The translations under genes and the position numbers were made by a program. DNA of 64,000 nucleotides from Fonsecaea monophora. Taxonomy: Eukaryota > Ascomycota > Eurotiomycetes > Chaetothyriales > Herpotrichiellaceae. The stretch is taken from the NCBI RefSeq assembly GCF_001642475.1, contig NW_019174018.1, positions 1 through 64,000 on the forward strand. The letters run 5' to 3'. Positions 44,976-54,844 of the stretch are shown here, piece after piece. Position 1 is the first letter of the stretch; each line of letters begins with the position of its first letter. Below the pieces are notes generated by a model. It was given only the letters and a program-made list of their open reading frames with translations. It had not been told where the DNA came from and searched no databases.

Positions 44976-46691
44976 ATGGCTCCCAAATATGTTCCGACAA
45001 ACTCTCTATTGAGAAGTCTCAACCACGCTATTCGAGAACACCGTAAATGCTCTAAGTCCCACTTCAAACCGAGAACAACAAGGGCAGCAGCGACATTCGC
45101 CCATCGACGGCATGCCCAAGCCATCTCCGTCCTCCCAACCGCGGTGGACAAGTCTAGTCAAGACTTCAAAGACAATGCAGCCCAGCTGAGCGAGGCCATG
45201 AAAAAATATGCAGCATTACATCAGAAGATCTCCCAAGGGGGACCAGAGAAGGCGCGGCAGAAACACATTCAAAGGGGCAAAATGCTGGCCAGAGATCGCA
45301 TAACAGCTCTTGCCGACCCTGGTAGCCCGTTCATGGAACTCTCGCCCCTCGCCGCCTACGAGGTCTACGAGGAAGATATCCCCGCTGCAGGCGTCATCGC
45401 GGGAATTGGGACTGTCGAAGGCGTGACATGCATGATTGTCGCCAACGATGCTACAGTCAAGGGCGGGACATACTATCCCTTGACAATCAAGAAACACCTG
45501 AGAGCGCAGGAAATTGCTCAGCAAAACAAACTACCTTGTATCTACCTCGTTGACTCTGGTGGTGCGAATTTACCAAACCAAGCCGACGTCTTTCCAGACA
45601 GGGATCACTTTGGACGCATATTCTTCAACCAGGCCAGGATGAGTAGCATGGGCATCCCTCAGATTGCGGTGGTGATGGGCCCTTGCACGGCCGGCGGTGC
45701 CTACGTACCTGCAATGTGCGACGAATCCATCATCGTCGAGAAACAAGGCACCATCTTTCTAGCGGGCCCTCCGCTGGTCAAGGCGGCTACGGGGGAAGTC
45801 GTCTCAGCCGAAGACTTGGGCGGTGGCTCACTCCACAGCTCCGTTTCTGGGGTCACAGACTACCTCGCCGTAGACGACGCTCACGCCTTAGTACTCGCCC
45901 GCCGCTCCATCTCCAACCTCAATTATCCCAGAGAACAGCCGCCAATCAGCCCAGATGAAATCCGCGAACCGCTGTACGACCCATCCGAGCTTTCGGGGAT
46001 CGTAGGGACCAACCTGCGCAAGCAGATCCCCATGCACGAAATCATCGCCCGCATCGTCGATGGCAGCGAATTTGCCGAATTCAAGAAGGACTATGGCACC
46101 ACATTGCTGACCGGGTTTGCGAGGATCCACGGCTACCAGGTGGGCATCATCGCCAATAACGGTATTTTGTTCTCCGAGTCCAGCTTGAAAGGCGCCCATT
46201 TCATCGAATTGTGCTGCCAACGAAACATCCCGTTGGTGTTTTTGCAGAACATTTCCGGATTCATGGTCGGGGCGGACGCCGAACGCGGCGGCATCGCGAA
46301 GAACGGGGCTAAGCTCGTCACCGCGGTCGCGTGCGCCGACGTCCCCAAGTTCACCGTCGTCGTGGGCTCGTCGGCCGGCGCGGGCAACTACGGCATGTGC
46401 GGGCGCGCGTACTCCCCGCGCTTCCTGTGGATGTGGCCGAACGCGAAGATCGGCGTCATGGGCCCGGACCAGTTGACGGCCGTCATGGAGACGGTGGGCA
46501 AGAGCGTCGACGTGGGTCTGAGGGACCGCATCGAGCGCGAGAGTGACGCGGCCTTTTCCAGTGCGAGGCTGTGGGACGACGGGGTCATCCATCCCGCGCA
46601 GACAAGGAACATGTTGGCCATGGGCTTGAAGGTCGCGCTGGGTGGTAGAGCAGACGACGCGCCGACCAAGTTTGGCGTCTTTAGGATGTAA
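44976..46691 (+). CDS. Methylcrotonyl-CoA carboxylase beta subunit
   Basis: Carboxyltransferase subunit of the mitochondrial, biotin-dependent enzyme that carboxylates 3-methylcrotonyl-CoA in leucine degradation. 571 aa, intronless. The first about 45 residues are rich in Arg, Ser and Ala without acids except one Glu, a plausible presequence. The carboxyltransferase domains follow: DPGSPFMELSPLAAYEVY, TVEGVTCMIVANDATVKGGT, LVDSGGANLPNQADVFPDRD, MGPCTAGGAYVPAMCDESII, then VFLQNISGFMVGADAERGGI, VVVGSSAGAGNYGMCGRAYS and the usual ending PTKFGVFRM. The alpha (biotin) subunit and isovaleryl-CoA dehydrogenase genes, often neighbours in other fungi, are not in this window. Confidence 0.96.
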   Translation: MAPKYVPTNSLLRSLNHAIREHRKCSKSHFKPRTTRAAATFAHRRHAQAISVLPTAVDKSSQDFKDNAAQLSEAMKKYAALHQKISQGGPEKARQKHIQRGKMLARDRITALADPGSPFMELSPLAAYEVYEEDIPAAGVIAGIGTVEGVTCMIVANDATVKGGTYYPLTIKKHLRAQEIAQQNKLPCIYLVDSGGANLPNQADVFPDRDHFGRIFFNQARMSSMGIPQIAVVMGPCTAGGAYVPAMCDESIIVEKQGTIFLAGPPLVKAATGEVVSAEDLGGGSLHSSVSGVTDYLAVDDAHALVLARRSISNLNYPREQPPISPDEIREPLYDPSELSGIVGTNLRKQIPMHEIIARIVDGSEFAEFKKDYGTTLLTGFARIHGYQVGIIANNGILFSESSLKGAHFIELCCQRNIPLVFLQNISGFMVGADAERGGIAKNGAKLVTAVACADVPKFTVVVGSSAGAGNYGMCGRAYSPRFLWMWPNAKIGVMGPDQLTAVMETVGKSVDVGLRDRIERESDAAFSSARLWDDGVIHPAQTRNMLAMGLKVALGGRADDAPTKFGVFRM

Positions 46692-47221
46692 TCACGAGTG
46701 GATGTTTCTGATGGGCTTGAGCGGTGGTCCCAGTCCATCGTTTTCCGTTGTTTTCCGTTGGAAGAGATCCGCACCTAGCATGCTAGCTATATCGATTGGC
46801 AATAGGACCAGACTCGTGGGTATAGACACCCTCGCGCGAATACGAAATGGACGACGCAAGAGAATCTCCTACTGAGCGAGAAACCAAGTTCAGGATATTG
46901 TTAAAGGAAAAACCCCCAAACCGAGACAGAATACAGTAAGTAGTAGTCACACGAACACATGTCGACCTGAGTCGGGTACGTCTAGAGCTCTCAAACTTGA
47001 TGCTTCCGTTCCTCTTTTCCTCCCCCGTGCTTTTTTGTAGAAACCAGGCCCATTCTTTTTGTCTAGTTTTTCCCTCCTCCAGCATCAACGCCGGTGGAGA
47101 TGTCCTCCCAAAATGCGTGTCACATTTAATTTCCATGTATGTCTTTTCTTTTTTTGGAGTGTGTGCTGTTGTAGCTGATTTCTCGAAGGCCATATCAACA
47201 GGTCCAGGTGTATGATATTCT
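46692..47221. other. Convergent intergenic region
   Basis: 3' flanks of the carboxylase and GTPase genes. TTTTCCGTTG is repeated near 46741-46760. No gene recognised. Confidence 0.5.
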
Positions 47222-48164
47222 TCACAAAATCACGCACCTGTCCCGATTTCTCTGCCGCCGGCCTCTGCGATCGTGCCGGTTCGGCCTCTCTCTCCTTCTC
47301 GCAGCAGCCTGCTGCTCGGCTAGGAGATTTCTTGCGCCTTCCTTCTGTATGATCTGCGCGCATAGGTTCAGAAACACTTCATCGACATTCGTCCTCCGCC
47401 GTGCACTCGTTTCATAGTACGGCTTTTGACCCCATGACTGGGCGAGTTGAAAAGCCCGTGCGCGGGGCACCACGCGGTCGTCTTCCATGTCGGACTTGTT
47501 GCCCACGACGACGAGAGGGATGTCCTCGTCATCTTTGATGCGGACGATCTGTTCGCGCAGTTCGGCCAATTCGTAGAACGAGTTCATGTTGCAGATGGAG
47601 AAGACGAGGAGAAAGCCCTGGCCTTGTTTCATGTATAATTCGCGCATTGCTGTGAATTGTTCAGTGCCGGCTGTGTCGAGGCTGGAGAAGGGGTCAGGAG
47701 ACATTAGCACGGGAGTTATTGAGACGGTCAAAGATATTTTGAGCATTGGTGAGGCGTGTTTCTCCTTGTCGCAACTTACATTTCCAACATGACTTGTCGA
47801 CCGTCGACATTGACTTGCTTTCGGTAAGAGTCCTCGATGGTCGGGTCATAGCTCTCAATCCAGACATTTTGCACGAATTGGGCCGTGAGACAGCTTTTCC
47901 CTACTCCTCCTATTTCGTGCACGAGACCAGGTCGTTAGCTTGGGAGTTTTGTCGACTCGAGGAACACATGAGCTGGCAGAAGGGCTCCAGAATGGAGGGA
48001 TCACACGTACCAGCACCAAGCACAACAATGTGATATTCTCGCCTGTAGGTAACAAGGAGATTCAATCAGTCGCGCCGAACTCTTGGTAGAAAGGAGGGGC
48101 ACTCAAAGCGCAAACCTTGAGACTTGGAAGACGAATTGAAAACGTACCTGGGCTGCAAACTCAT
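47222..48164 (-). CDS. RSR1: Ras-family GTPase, RSR1/Bud1-Rap1 type
   Basis: Small GTPase placing polarity cues (bud site or hyphal axis) upstream of Cdc42 in fungi. Four exons: 48164-48148 (17 nt), 48042-48011 (32 nt), 47909-47780 and 47681-47222 (212 aa); donors GTACGT, GTACGT and GTAAGT with all phases closing. The assembled start is MSLQPRREYHIVVLGAG, then GVGKSCLTAQFV, the effector loop YDPTIEDSYRKQV, and switch II DTAGTEQFTAMRELYM. The Thr in place of the Ras Gln61 marks the Rap/Rsr1 class. Guanine-binding motifs are VVGNKSD and ETSAR. A basic tail ends CVIL, a CAAX box with Leu, favouring geranylgeranylation. The two tiny first exons hide the P-loop from frame-based searches. Confidence 0.95.
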
Positions 48165-51100
48165 TCTTGCTCACCCCTCGACCTGCCACCGTTGACACGG
48201 TTATTGCTATACAAACAAGTCCGAGGTTTGAAAAGTGCGTTGGGTTCGAAAAGTGTCTCGACTACATTTCAAACCATAAAATCTTTCCTTCTCCCCCACC
48301 ACTTTGAAGAGAGATTCTGAATGACTTAATGAACCACCTGAGTGAGAGGACAGCAGAAGAAGCTCAAAGTCCGCTTCTCGGCACCAGGTTCGTGGCTACT
48401 TGGCCTGCAAGGTGAGTCGAGCAAAGGGAAAATCGGTATGGGCGGTTTTTTAACGGTTTGTGTGGGATCTGGTACTTGAAGGGGCAAAGCGGTTCGCTAC
48501 GTGATCTAGCTCTAGATCCGGCTGGAGTTTGTTACTGGAAAACCGTGTCTTGCTTGCCGAATGTTGATCCCTAACCTGCTACCTCGTGCAAATCCCTCAG
48601 ACTGCAGCGATACCCTGAATGAGAAGTCTCGTGAGGGTGATAGGATAGTGAGTGAGGCGTTCAATGTGGGCGGCGACTAGCTCGGTTCATAGGCGAGTGA
48701 CGGACTTGATCGGATTGGGTTCACTGCAGGGACGGGTGATGGAGGAGGTGAGTGGTCAAGGTGGTCTGCCTGGCCAAACCCAGGAAGTAACGGTACAAGC
48801 AGATGTAGTGACAGTGGTGGCAATGACGTTCGTTGGGTGTCGTGGAGGTGACGATGTTTTTGTTTGTTCGAACGAGCTCGGAGGAGTGGACCGTCTCCGT
48901 CTACCGAGTCCTCGTACATAACCGGTTCGCACCATAGACAGGGGAAAGGGGGGCAGGGAGTTCTTTTGGTGTCGTTGGCAATGGGAACTGAGGGTCTGGA
49001 AGATTTTTAGTCTGCGTTTTGGTCCCGCACACAAGGTCAAGATCAGCATTGAGAAGATCGATGCTGACGGGGGTGGACAGGAGCTCAATCGTCGGGGCGG
49101 AAACTGACACTGTCCCTTCTCGTTCCTTGCCCATAGTTGTGGCCATTTTGATACTTGTAGTATCAAGTAAAGGTTGTCTAGCTAGTAAGAGGATGTGAGT
49201 TCGACATGTCAATGAACGATGAAAGTCGGATGTGGAGAGGATCTCTTGCCGCGATTGAGGACCACTGTGGACTCTGGGAATTTTGGGATCAAGATGGCAC
49301 GATGCCCACAGAGTCTGCGCCAGTGCCTGCGCCAGTACCTGTGCCTGCGCCTGCACCTGCTGCACCTGCTGCGCCTGCCCCAGCATGCCCCAGCATGCCC
49401 ATATCCAGGCCTAGCCAGCCACGAGGCCATCAGGGGCATCCTTGACTCCGGAAATGTAAGTCGGGTTTCTTAGGCCGGTTGAGGCAGCTTGGGCTACTGG
49501 ATGTTTGGGTCCCAGGATGAGTTCCGGGTGGCTAACCTGACTTCATGGGGCCGGGGAACCGCAATGTGAATCAGCCCGGGAAGCCAAACTCTTGATGAGG
49601 ACTATCTTATCAATAGCCGGTTAGAGGGAAACTCAGAAGTCCGACCCTCACTTCCCCTTTTGCGTCGTCACAACCGAGAAATCTGCCTCGAAAGGTCAGA
49701 GCCAACAGAATCAAAGTCTGCGTGCTCAAACACCACGACGATCATTCCTCACTGAAGGGAGGATTCGAGGGAGCTCGTGCATAGCCGACCCGCGGTCTCT
49801 AGAATTGTCCTCGGAGCATTCAGCACTCACCGCACTTCGCCGCAGTTTCGAGCCGTTGGGCATCATTGCGCTACGACACTTGGTCCAGCCTTCACCGGTC
49901 TTGTCGCGAGCTACTATTCCCCTCTCATCAGACCAGAATTCTGCATCAGTCAATACTCCACTATTCCGTTGTCCTCTGCGCGATTTCACCCCTCCTGTCG
50001 AGCTCTACCTGAGTAGACCCTTTTACAAGCCATCAGCGTGGACGTCAGTCAATATGCACGACACCTTGTGGTCTTCTTTTAAGCCTGCCTTATACGGTTA
50101 TGATCATCGCCTCATCAAATGAAACATAATGATGACGGATGAGGCTTGAAGACTAAGATCGGCAGGGGGCGCTTTTCCACAAAACCCCAAGGGCATGCAC
50201 AATACATGCGCCTCAACTCAGGGACTCCCTCCGTGGCTCATCAATGGGAAATACCCGCCGACCTCATGGGGTTCTCGTGCACCAAGTACCGTACAACTAC
50301 ACTTGTCTCAAGTATTCTGTGGAATTGCCATCCTCCAGCTCCACTGATGAATATTCTCGAACGTTACTCCTTTAGGCAAAGAGAAGCCAATCCTCTCGAG
50401 ATCAAATGCATCACTACAAGAGTGGTACAAATGGAAGAGATAAATGACTTCCTAATTCGGTTCTTGGACACGACTTAGACTCGGACGAAGGACGTTGTCT
50501 CCGCCTGTCTAGCTCAAGAAACTGCAGCTCTTGTGGTTAATGGGTTACGATTTCGCACGAGCAACCAACCAAGAGTCTGAGTAGAGATGGTTTAAAGTCA
50601 GTCCTGCCAATTGTCACCTACAGAACCACCCAAGTACTAGCCGTCTCGCAACTTCAGACACAGCGGACTTTTGGGTGCATTAGCGTGGTCTTGCACCTCG
50701 CAGTCGCTGGCTCCAGATTGGTTCATTACAGCTTCGCCATCAACGGAGTTTGCTGGTTGATTATAACTATTTTCCATGGCACTACTCTTTTGAGTGGGCT
50801 GCGTTATATGCGAGGATGCCTCTGTCGCATCGCATCTTAGGGGGGACATAAGGCATACGAACATTGAGCCTGAAAATGTGGCACAAGTTCACTCCGTGTT
50901 CAGAGAGATACGAGCGGCCGTGCCTCACGATTCGATCCCGGAAAAGGAAGCCTGACCAGTCGCGGAACTGTTGGGACTCGACAAGCAGCTAGACCCCACA
51001 CTCGTGCGAGGTTGAGAAATGAAAGAGCCTGTCGCTGACCTTCTGGTGTCAGCGAGCACTGCACCTCTCACATTGCGGTATATCGTTCATTGGGTGGATG

Positions 51101-51583
51101 ATTTCCATTCACACCGGGACACACGTCAAGAGCCGTGATAGTGCGCTAGTCACATTCGAATCCCAGTGGTCATGACGGCTCTGAAGGTGAGGAGTCATTC
51201 TTTCTCTCGCAATTGTCATGAAAAATCGTGCATCTGGGCAATGGCGATATTGAGGATGACTTCGAACACTCCTCCTCATGGCCCTGGTAAGCTCCACCAC
51301 GTCCTTGGCCAGAAACTTGTCGAACGAAATTCTTTGGCGGTCCAAGCTCAAATCTCGAGATAAATGCTGACTCCTCTGCATGCTTTCCAGTGGGAATGAG
51401 CAGGAGGCCGTACAATGATGGCCTGAAAGCAGAAAGCCATCACAGTGGAGGTCAAGATGTCAATCACGGTCCTTCCAGCACTGAATGGGCGAGGCCCTGT
51501 CTCAATAGATACGAGGATCAGGTACGCGTGCAGCAACAGCAACCTTCCTCCTGTGTTGTAGTTTTGCCAGGAGGCTAACGGCC
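48165..51583. other. 3.4 kb gene-poor region
   Basis: No gene could be supported. The minus-strand frame from ATG 49146 to 48901 (MATTMGKEREGTVSVS...) and the plus-strand frame 49206-49445, which covers the Pro/Ala repeat, are the only ones with an ATG and even composition. Neither matches a known family. B-box-like words near 50930 and 51155 are not part of a foldable tRNA. Confidence 0.4.
49315..49402. repeat. CCTGCG/CCTGCA-type minisatellite
   Basis: A tract of 6-bp related units (CCTGCG, CCTGTG, CCTGCA, CCTGCT) followed by two copies of CCCCAGCATG. On the plus strand it encodes alternating Pro-Ala/Val in the frame starting at 49206; on the minus strand Gln-Ala-rich peptides. Coding status is unknown. 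Confidence 0.85.
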
Positions 51584-53038
51584 TCACATGCAATGGCCAA
51601 TTTCGCTCACTCGGGCACCTTCGAAATCCGCTTCCTCGGTTTCTTCATCACTATCGTCTTCGCCGCGCATGGCCCACCACCACCGGCTTCCTCTCCAAAT
51701 GCCATGAACATCTCCTCGTGCTTCCTCCTCGTCTTCTGTGCCAATCAACCAAGTCCATTTTTTCAAGAACCATCGCTTGGCCTCCCAACTTCTCGTGTCC
51801 CAGGCCACGTTGCCTCTCATGTCTCTTTTCCCACTCCTGATCGACTTTCCGTGCCTGTTTGTGAGTCCAGACATGCCACCCCAGCATACCAGACCACCAT
51901 GCACCATGTCCATGAACAACTCTCCGTGGTCGAGGATGCCTTCGACAGATGCTTTGACTGCATGGTCCCGGAAATAAGGGAATACAATGCAATCGAGGTA
52001 ACTTGGATGTGGATTGAGGAGTTGTGCAGGTGTTGGACGCATGGCCGGCTTCACAGCCTCGAGATGCTCTTCCAGCTCTGGCGTGATGTCCATGAAGGTG
52101 TGTGCGATTTTGTAGCTCACCGTCTTTGGAGAGGTTGACCTTGTTGGGGAGCGCGCATCAGGTTTGTTAAGGGCGACGTAGCAGGCCGGGAAATGTGACG
52201 GGTGGTCATTCAAGTATTGGCTGCGGCTGATGCCGATTGAAATGGCCACAGAAAGTGATGCCTCCAGGTTTCCTTCACCGACCAGGTGCATGTGGTTGAT
52301 GTACGGATCTGCCACGGTGGGCTTTGGTGTGAAGAAGCGTGAGCCGAGGGGGGATCGTTGCGGCGTCAAGGTCATTAGAGCCGTGGATCCGAGCGAGGGA
52401 TCAGGAGGATGTGTTTGTGGTTGTTGCTGTTGTGGTTGTTCTCGTCTGTGCGGCACGGACCAGATCTGCCGCAGATCAATGTCACCGTAGTCGTCGTGTG
52501 TATGATCGACAGTCTCGTGGCTGTCGGTTACTGTCGTTGGTGTGTCCGGACCTACTTGCAACTCGATGGTAGGAAATGCGCTCTGTGCGAAGGGTAGATC
52601 ACCAGCAGCGACGAAAGCATCTGCCAGATTTATCACACGCGGCCCTGAAGAGACTATGGGGGCACTCGTGGTCGTGTCTGTTATATCGATGGGAAATTCG
52701 GGGCTGGCATCGATATTGATATTGCCATAGTCGTCGCCCTCGGCATCCTCAATGCTAGATACTCTACCTGAGTTTGAGGTCCGCTCATGACTAGACGTTA
52801 GTGGTGTTTCGCGGCGTCGGTCCGAGTGTGATAGACCGGAAGTCGAAGTGGGAGCAGAAGTCGAAATAGACCCAGCAGCCTTTTCCTCCAGCACCTCGAG
52901 TTTCTTCTTCAGTCTCTCCCGGTAGGCCTTTTGGGCGCGCCGATTCTGCTCCCTCCGCTTGTCGGTGACTCGTCGAACATATGGTTTTCGGGGGCCCGAT
53001 GCCGCTTGCCGGGTCTTGTCGCCCACGGCCGTGGCCAT
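51584..53038 (-). CDS. bZIP transcription factor with DUF3425 domain
   Basis: 484 aa, intronless, from the ATG at 53038. The basic region KPYVRRVTDKRREQNRRAQKAYRERLKKKL is at about residues 18-47 with a very short zipper (LEVLEEKAAG). The middle is Ser/Thr/Gln-rich and disordered. The C-terminal DUF3425 region contains LSVAISIGISRSQYLND, SHFPACYVAL, PTPAQLLNPHPSYLDCIVFP, FRDHAVKASVEGILDHGEL and AWDTRSWEAKRWFLKKWTWL. Proteins with this layout are common in filamentous fungi and some regulate specialised metabolism or stress genes. The last 50 residues are acidic. Its target genes cannot be inferred here. Confidence 0.92.
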   Translation of the reverse strand: MATAVGDKTRQAASGPRKPYVRRVTDKRREQNRRAQKAYRERLKKKLEVLEEKAAGSISTSAPTSTSGLSHSDRRRETPLTSSHERTSNSGRVSSIEDAEGDDYGNINIDASPEFPIDITDTTTSAPIVSSGPRVINLADAFVAAGDLPFAQSAFPTIELQVGPDTPTTVTDSHETVDHTHDDYGDIDLRQIWSVPHRREQPQQQQPQTHPPDPSLGSTALMTLTPQRSPLGSRFFTPKPTVADPYINHMHLVGEGNLEASLSVAISIGISRSQYLNDHPSHFPACYVALNKPDARSPTRSTSPKTVSYKIAHTFMDITPELEEHLEAVKPAMRPTPAQLLNPHPSYLDCIVFPYFRDHAVKASVEGILDHGELFMDMVHGGLVCWGGMSGLTNRHGKSIRSGKRDMRGNVAWDTRSWEAKRWFLKKWTWLIGTEDEEEARGDVHGIWRGSRWWWAMRGEDDSDEETEEADFEGARVSEIGHCM

Positions 53039-53324
53039 GGCGAATGGCAACGGTCGATTGTAAGCGGCTCTCTTCTCCCGTTGGTCTGATGATACTATCC
53101 CGTAGCCCAGAAATGCCGCCGGGCTTTCTCTCTGGTCTCGCCTCCGCGCGGAACGGCGTCGATGACTAGACCAGACCCGATCAAGTCAAGGTTGGAAGGT
53201 CTGGCACGTCAATGCTTCGCGGCGGGACTAGAAATTTGGCAGGCGAGGATCGGGATTGGATTGACGGGCGACGAGTGGTGGATGACGGTTCGAGGAGAGA
53301 ATGTTGGCTGATCACTGTTGGGAT

Positions 53325-53345
53325 GGCTGATGGCTGATGGCTGAT
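53325..53345. repeat. GGCTGAT tandem repeat (3 x 7 bp)
   Basis: Three perfect head-to-tail copies of GGCTGAT about 290 bp upstream of the bZIP start codon. Confidence 0.9.
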
Positions 53346-53496
53346 GTCGTGACGAGAAGAGTATAGTAGAGTGAGCCAACAGTTAACTCGTACTTTGTAC
53401 AGTATAGTACTTATAGTCGGCTTTGCCCTTTTTCTTTTCGTTCTGGTCTTTCTTGCTTGCTCTCCGGATCTCCAAGTTCCTTTACGGCGGGAATGG

Positions 53497-53650
53497 GGAA
53501 GAGAGAGAGAGAGAGAGAAAGAAAGTGTCTATGTATAAATGGGTAGGGGAGAGGAAATGAGTAAATGGATCAAATGGATCAAATGGTGAAAATAGGTAAA
53601 GTCGAGGTAAGGCGAGCAGCCGGACAGGCAGACAGGCAGACGGGCAGACA
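53497..53650. repeat. Cluster of simple tandem repeats
   Basis: A GA tract (about 53497-53520), an ATGGATCAA repeat (about 53563-53587) and an ACAGGCAG repeat (53622-53650) lie within 155 bp in the bZIP upstream region. Confidence 0.85.
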
Positions 53651-54844
53651 ATGCAGGGTAGTGAATGGGTAAGATGGATCGATGGATACGGACGGTGGCG
53701 TATCAAGCAAAGAAAAAAAGTATAAACCTCTAGCGGTAGATACCCCGATAGTCTGTACTTGGTACCCAGAGTACGGATGACTGCGTACTAACAAGTGCCT
53801 AGATGGGTAGGTTGGTAGGTATACATACAGAGTAGAGTTACAGAGCACAGAGTAGAGAGTACAGACACTGAATACCTGAGACACGGGAGAATGTCTACAA
53901 ATTACAAGATGCAGCTGAGGTACTCTGCAACTCAGAGGTGTATAGGCACTCAGTAATTACTCACTTCAGTACTCGGTACAAGGACTGACTGAATGGCTTA
54001 CTTTTTCACGAGTAAAGATTCGGCCGAACAACTCAAAAGTTAACGGAGGGTGGAATAAGCCACTCCCAAAGGACCGGTACCACCAGTGAGGTTGAGACCT
54101 CGGGACCTCGAGTAAGCCAAATCTCGTCTCCAGGCGGCCCACCCCCAAGGGTTCTGCCCAAGTGGCCAATCACTCACGACACTGTCGAATATGCTGAATA
54201 ATCAACTTTTTGGGCGAAAAATACTGGTCCCTGACTGCCGCACGTGATACCTGGAGCAAAATATGCCAAGACACGGAGCAAAAGAAAAGTGGGATGAAAT
54301 GATTTGGGTGACGGATAATACTCACTCCTCATTCGTCTGCTACTTGTTCGCTAAGCAGGTAGTAAAGAACGACGTCATTTCAGCGATATTATTTTTTTCT
54401 TTGGGGTATCTTGCTTCCATCTGTGGTAACCAATGCACAACCCTGCCTTGATCATGCCAATTCTTTTCCCAAGTCGTATCTCTATAAAATTGCAATGTCT
54501 CACTCAGGCAGGCTACGCTCTCATTTTGCTCGGTGAATAATTTTGTGTCAAAAACAAAATACTCCCTCCCTCAACATTCAAAACCATCAATGCATCATGC
54601 GTCAGATGATATATGGGAATCCAGCGCAATTAAACTCCCGAGGAATGCACTTTTCCCTTATAACCAAACCTCATTTTGGATGTGCCATACCCTACCATGC
54701 AAAAGTCCCTCAATTGCGCGAGCCGGTAACCTGAAACAAGAACCCATTCATTATCGTCGTCATGCTCGGAGACGCCTCCGACTTATCCCAGCACATCATC
54801 CATCTTTTCCTGTTTCATGATCCACCTGAGCACCGTTCCCGTGG

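Larger units (their letters stand above)
53039..54844. other. Long upstream region rich in short tandem repeats
   Basis: Upstream of the DUF3425 bZIP and 3' of the PHD gene. It contains the tandem repeats described separately and several TACTTGTAC/GTACCCAGAGTAC-like words (53385-53410, 53750-53790). No gene supported. Confidence 0.5.

Noticed and set aside
45888..46592. 234-codon minus-strand frame in the carboxylase gene
   Set aside because: Antisense shadow; the plus strand encodes an intact methylcrotonyl-CoA carboxylase beta subunit there.
51121..51185. tRNA-like B-box word (ATTCGAATCCC)
   Set aside because: The flanking bases do not form a T-stem, and no A-box or acceptor stem could be paired on either strand. 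The similar word near 50930 fails in the same way.
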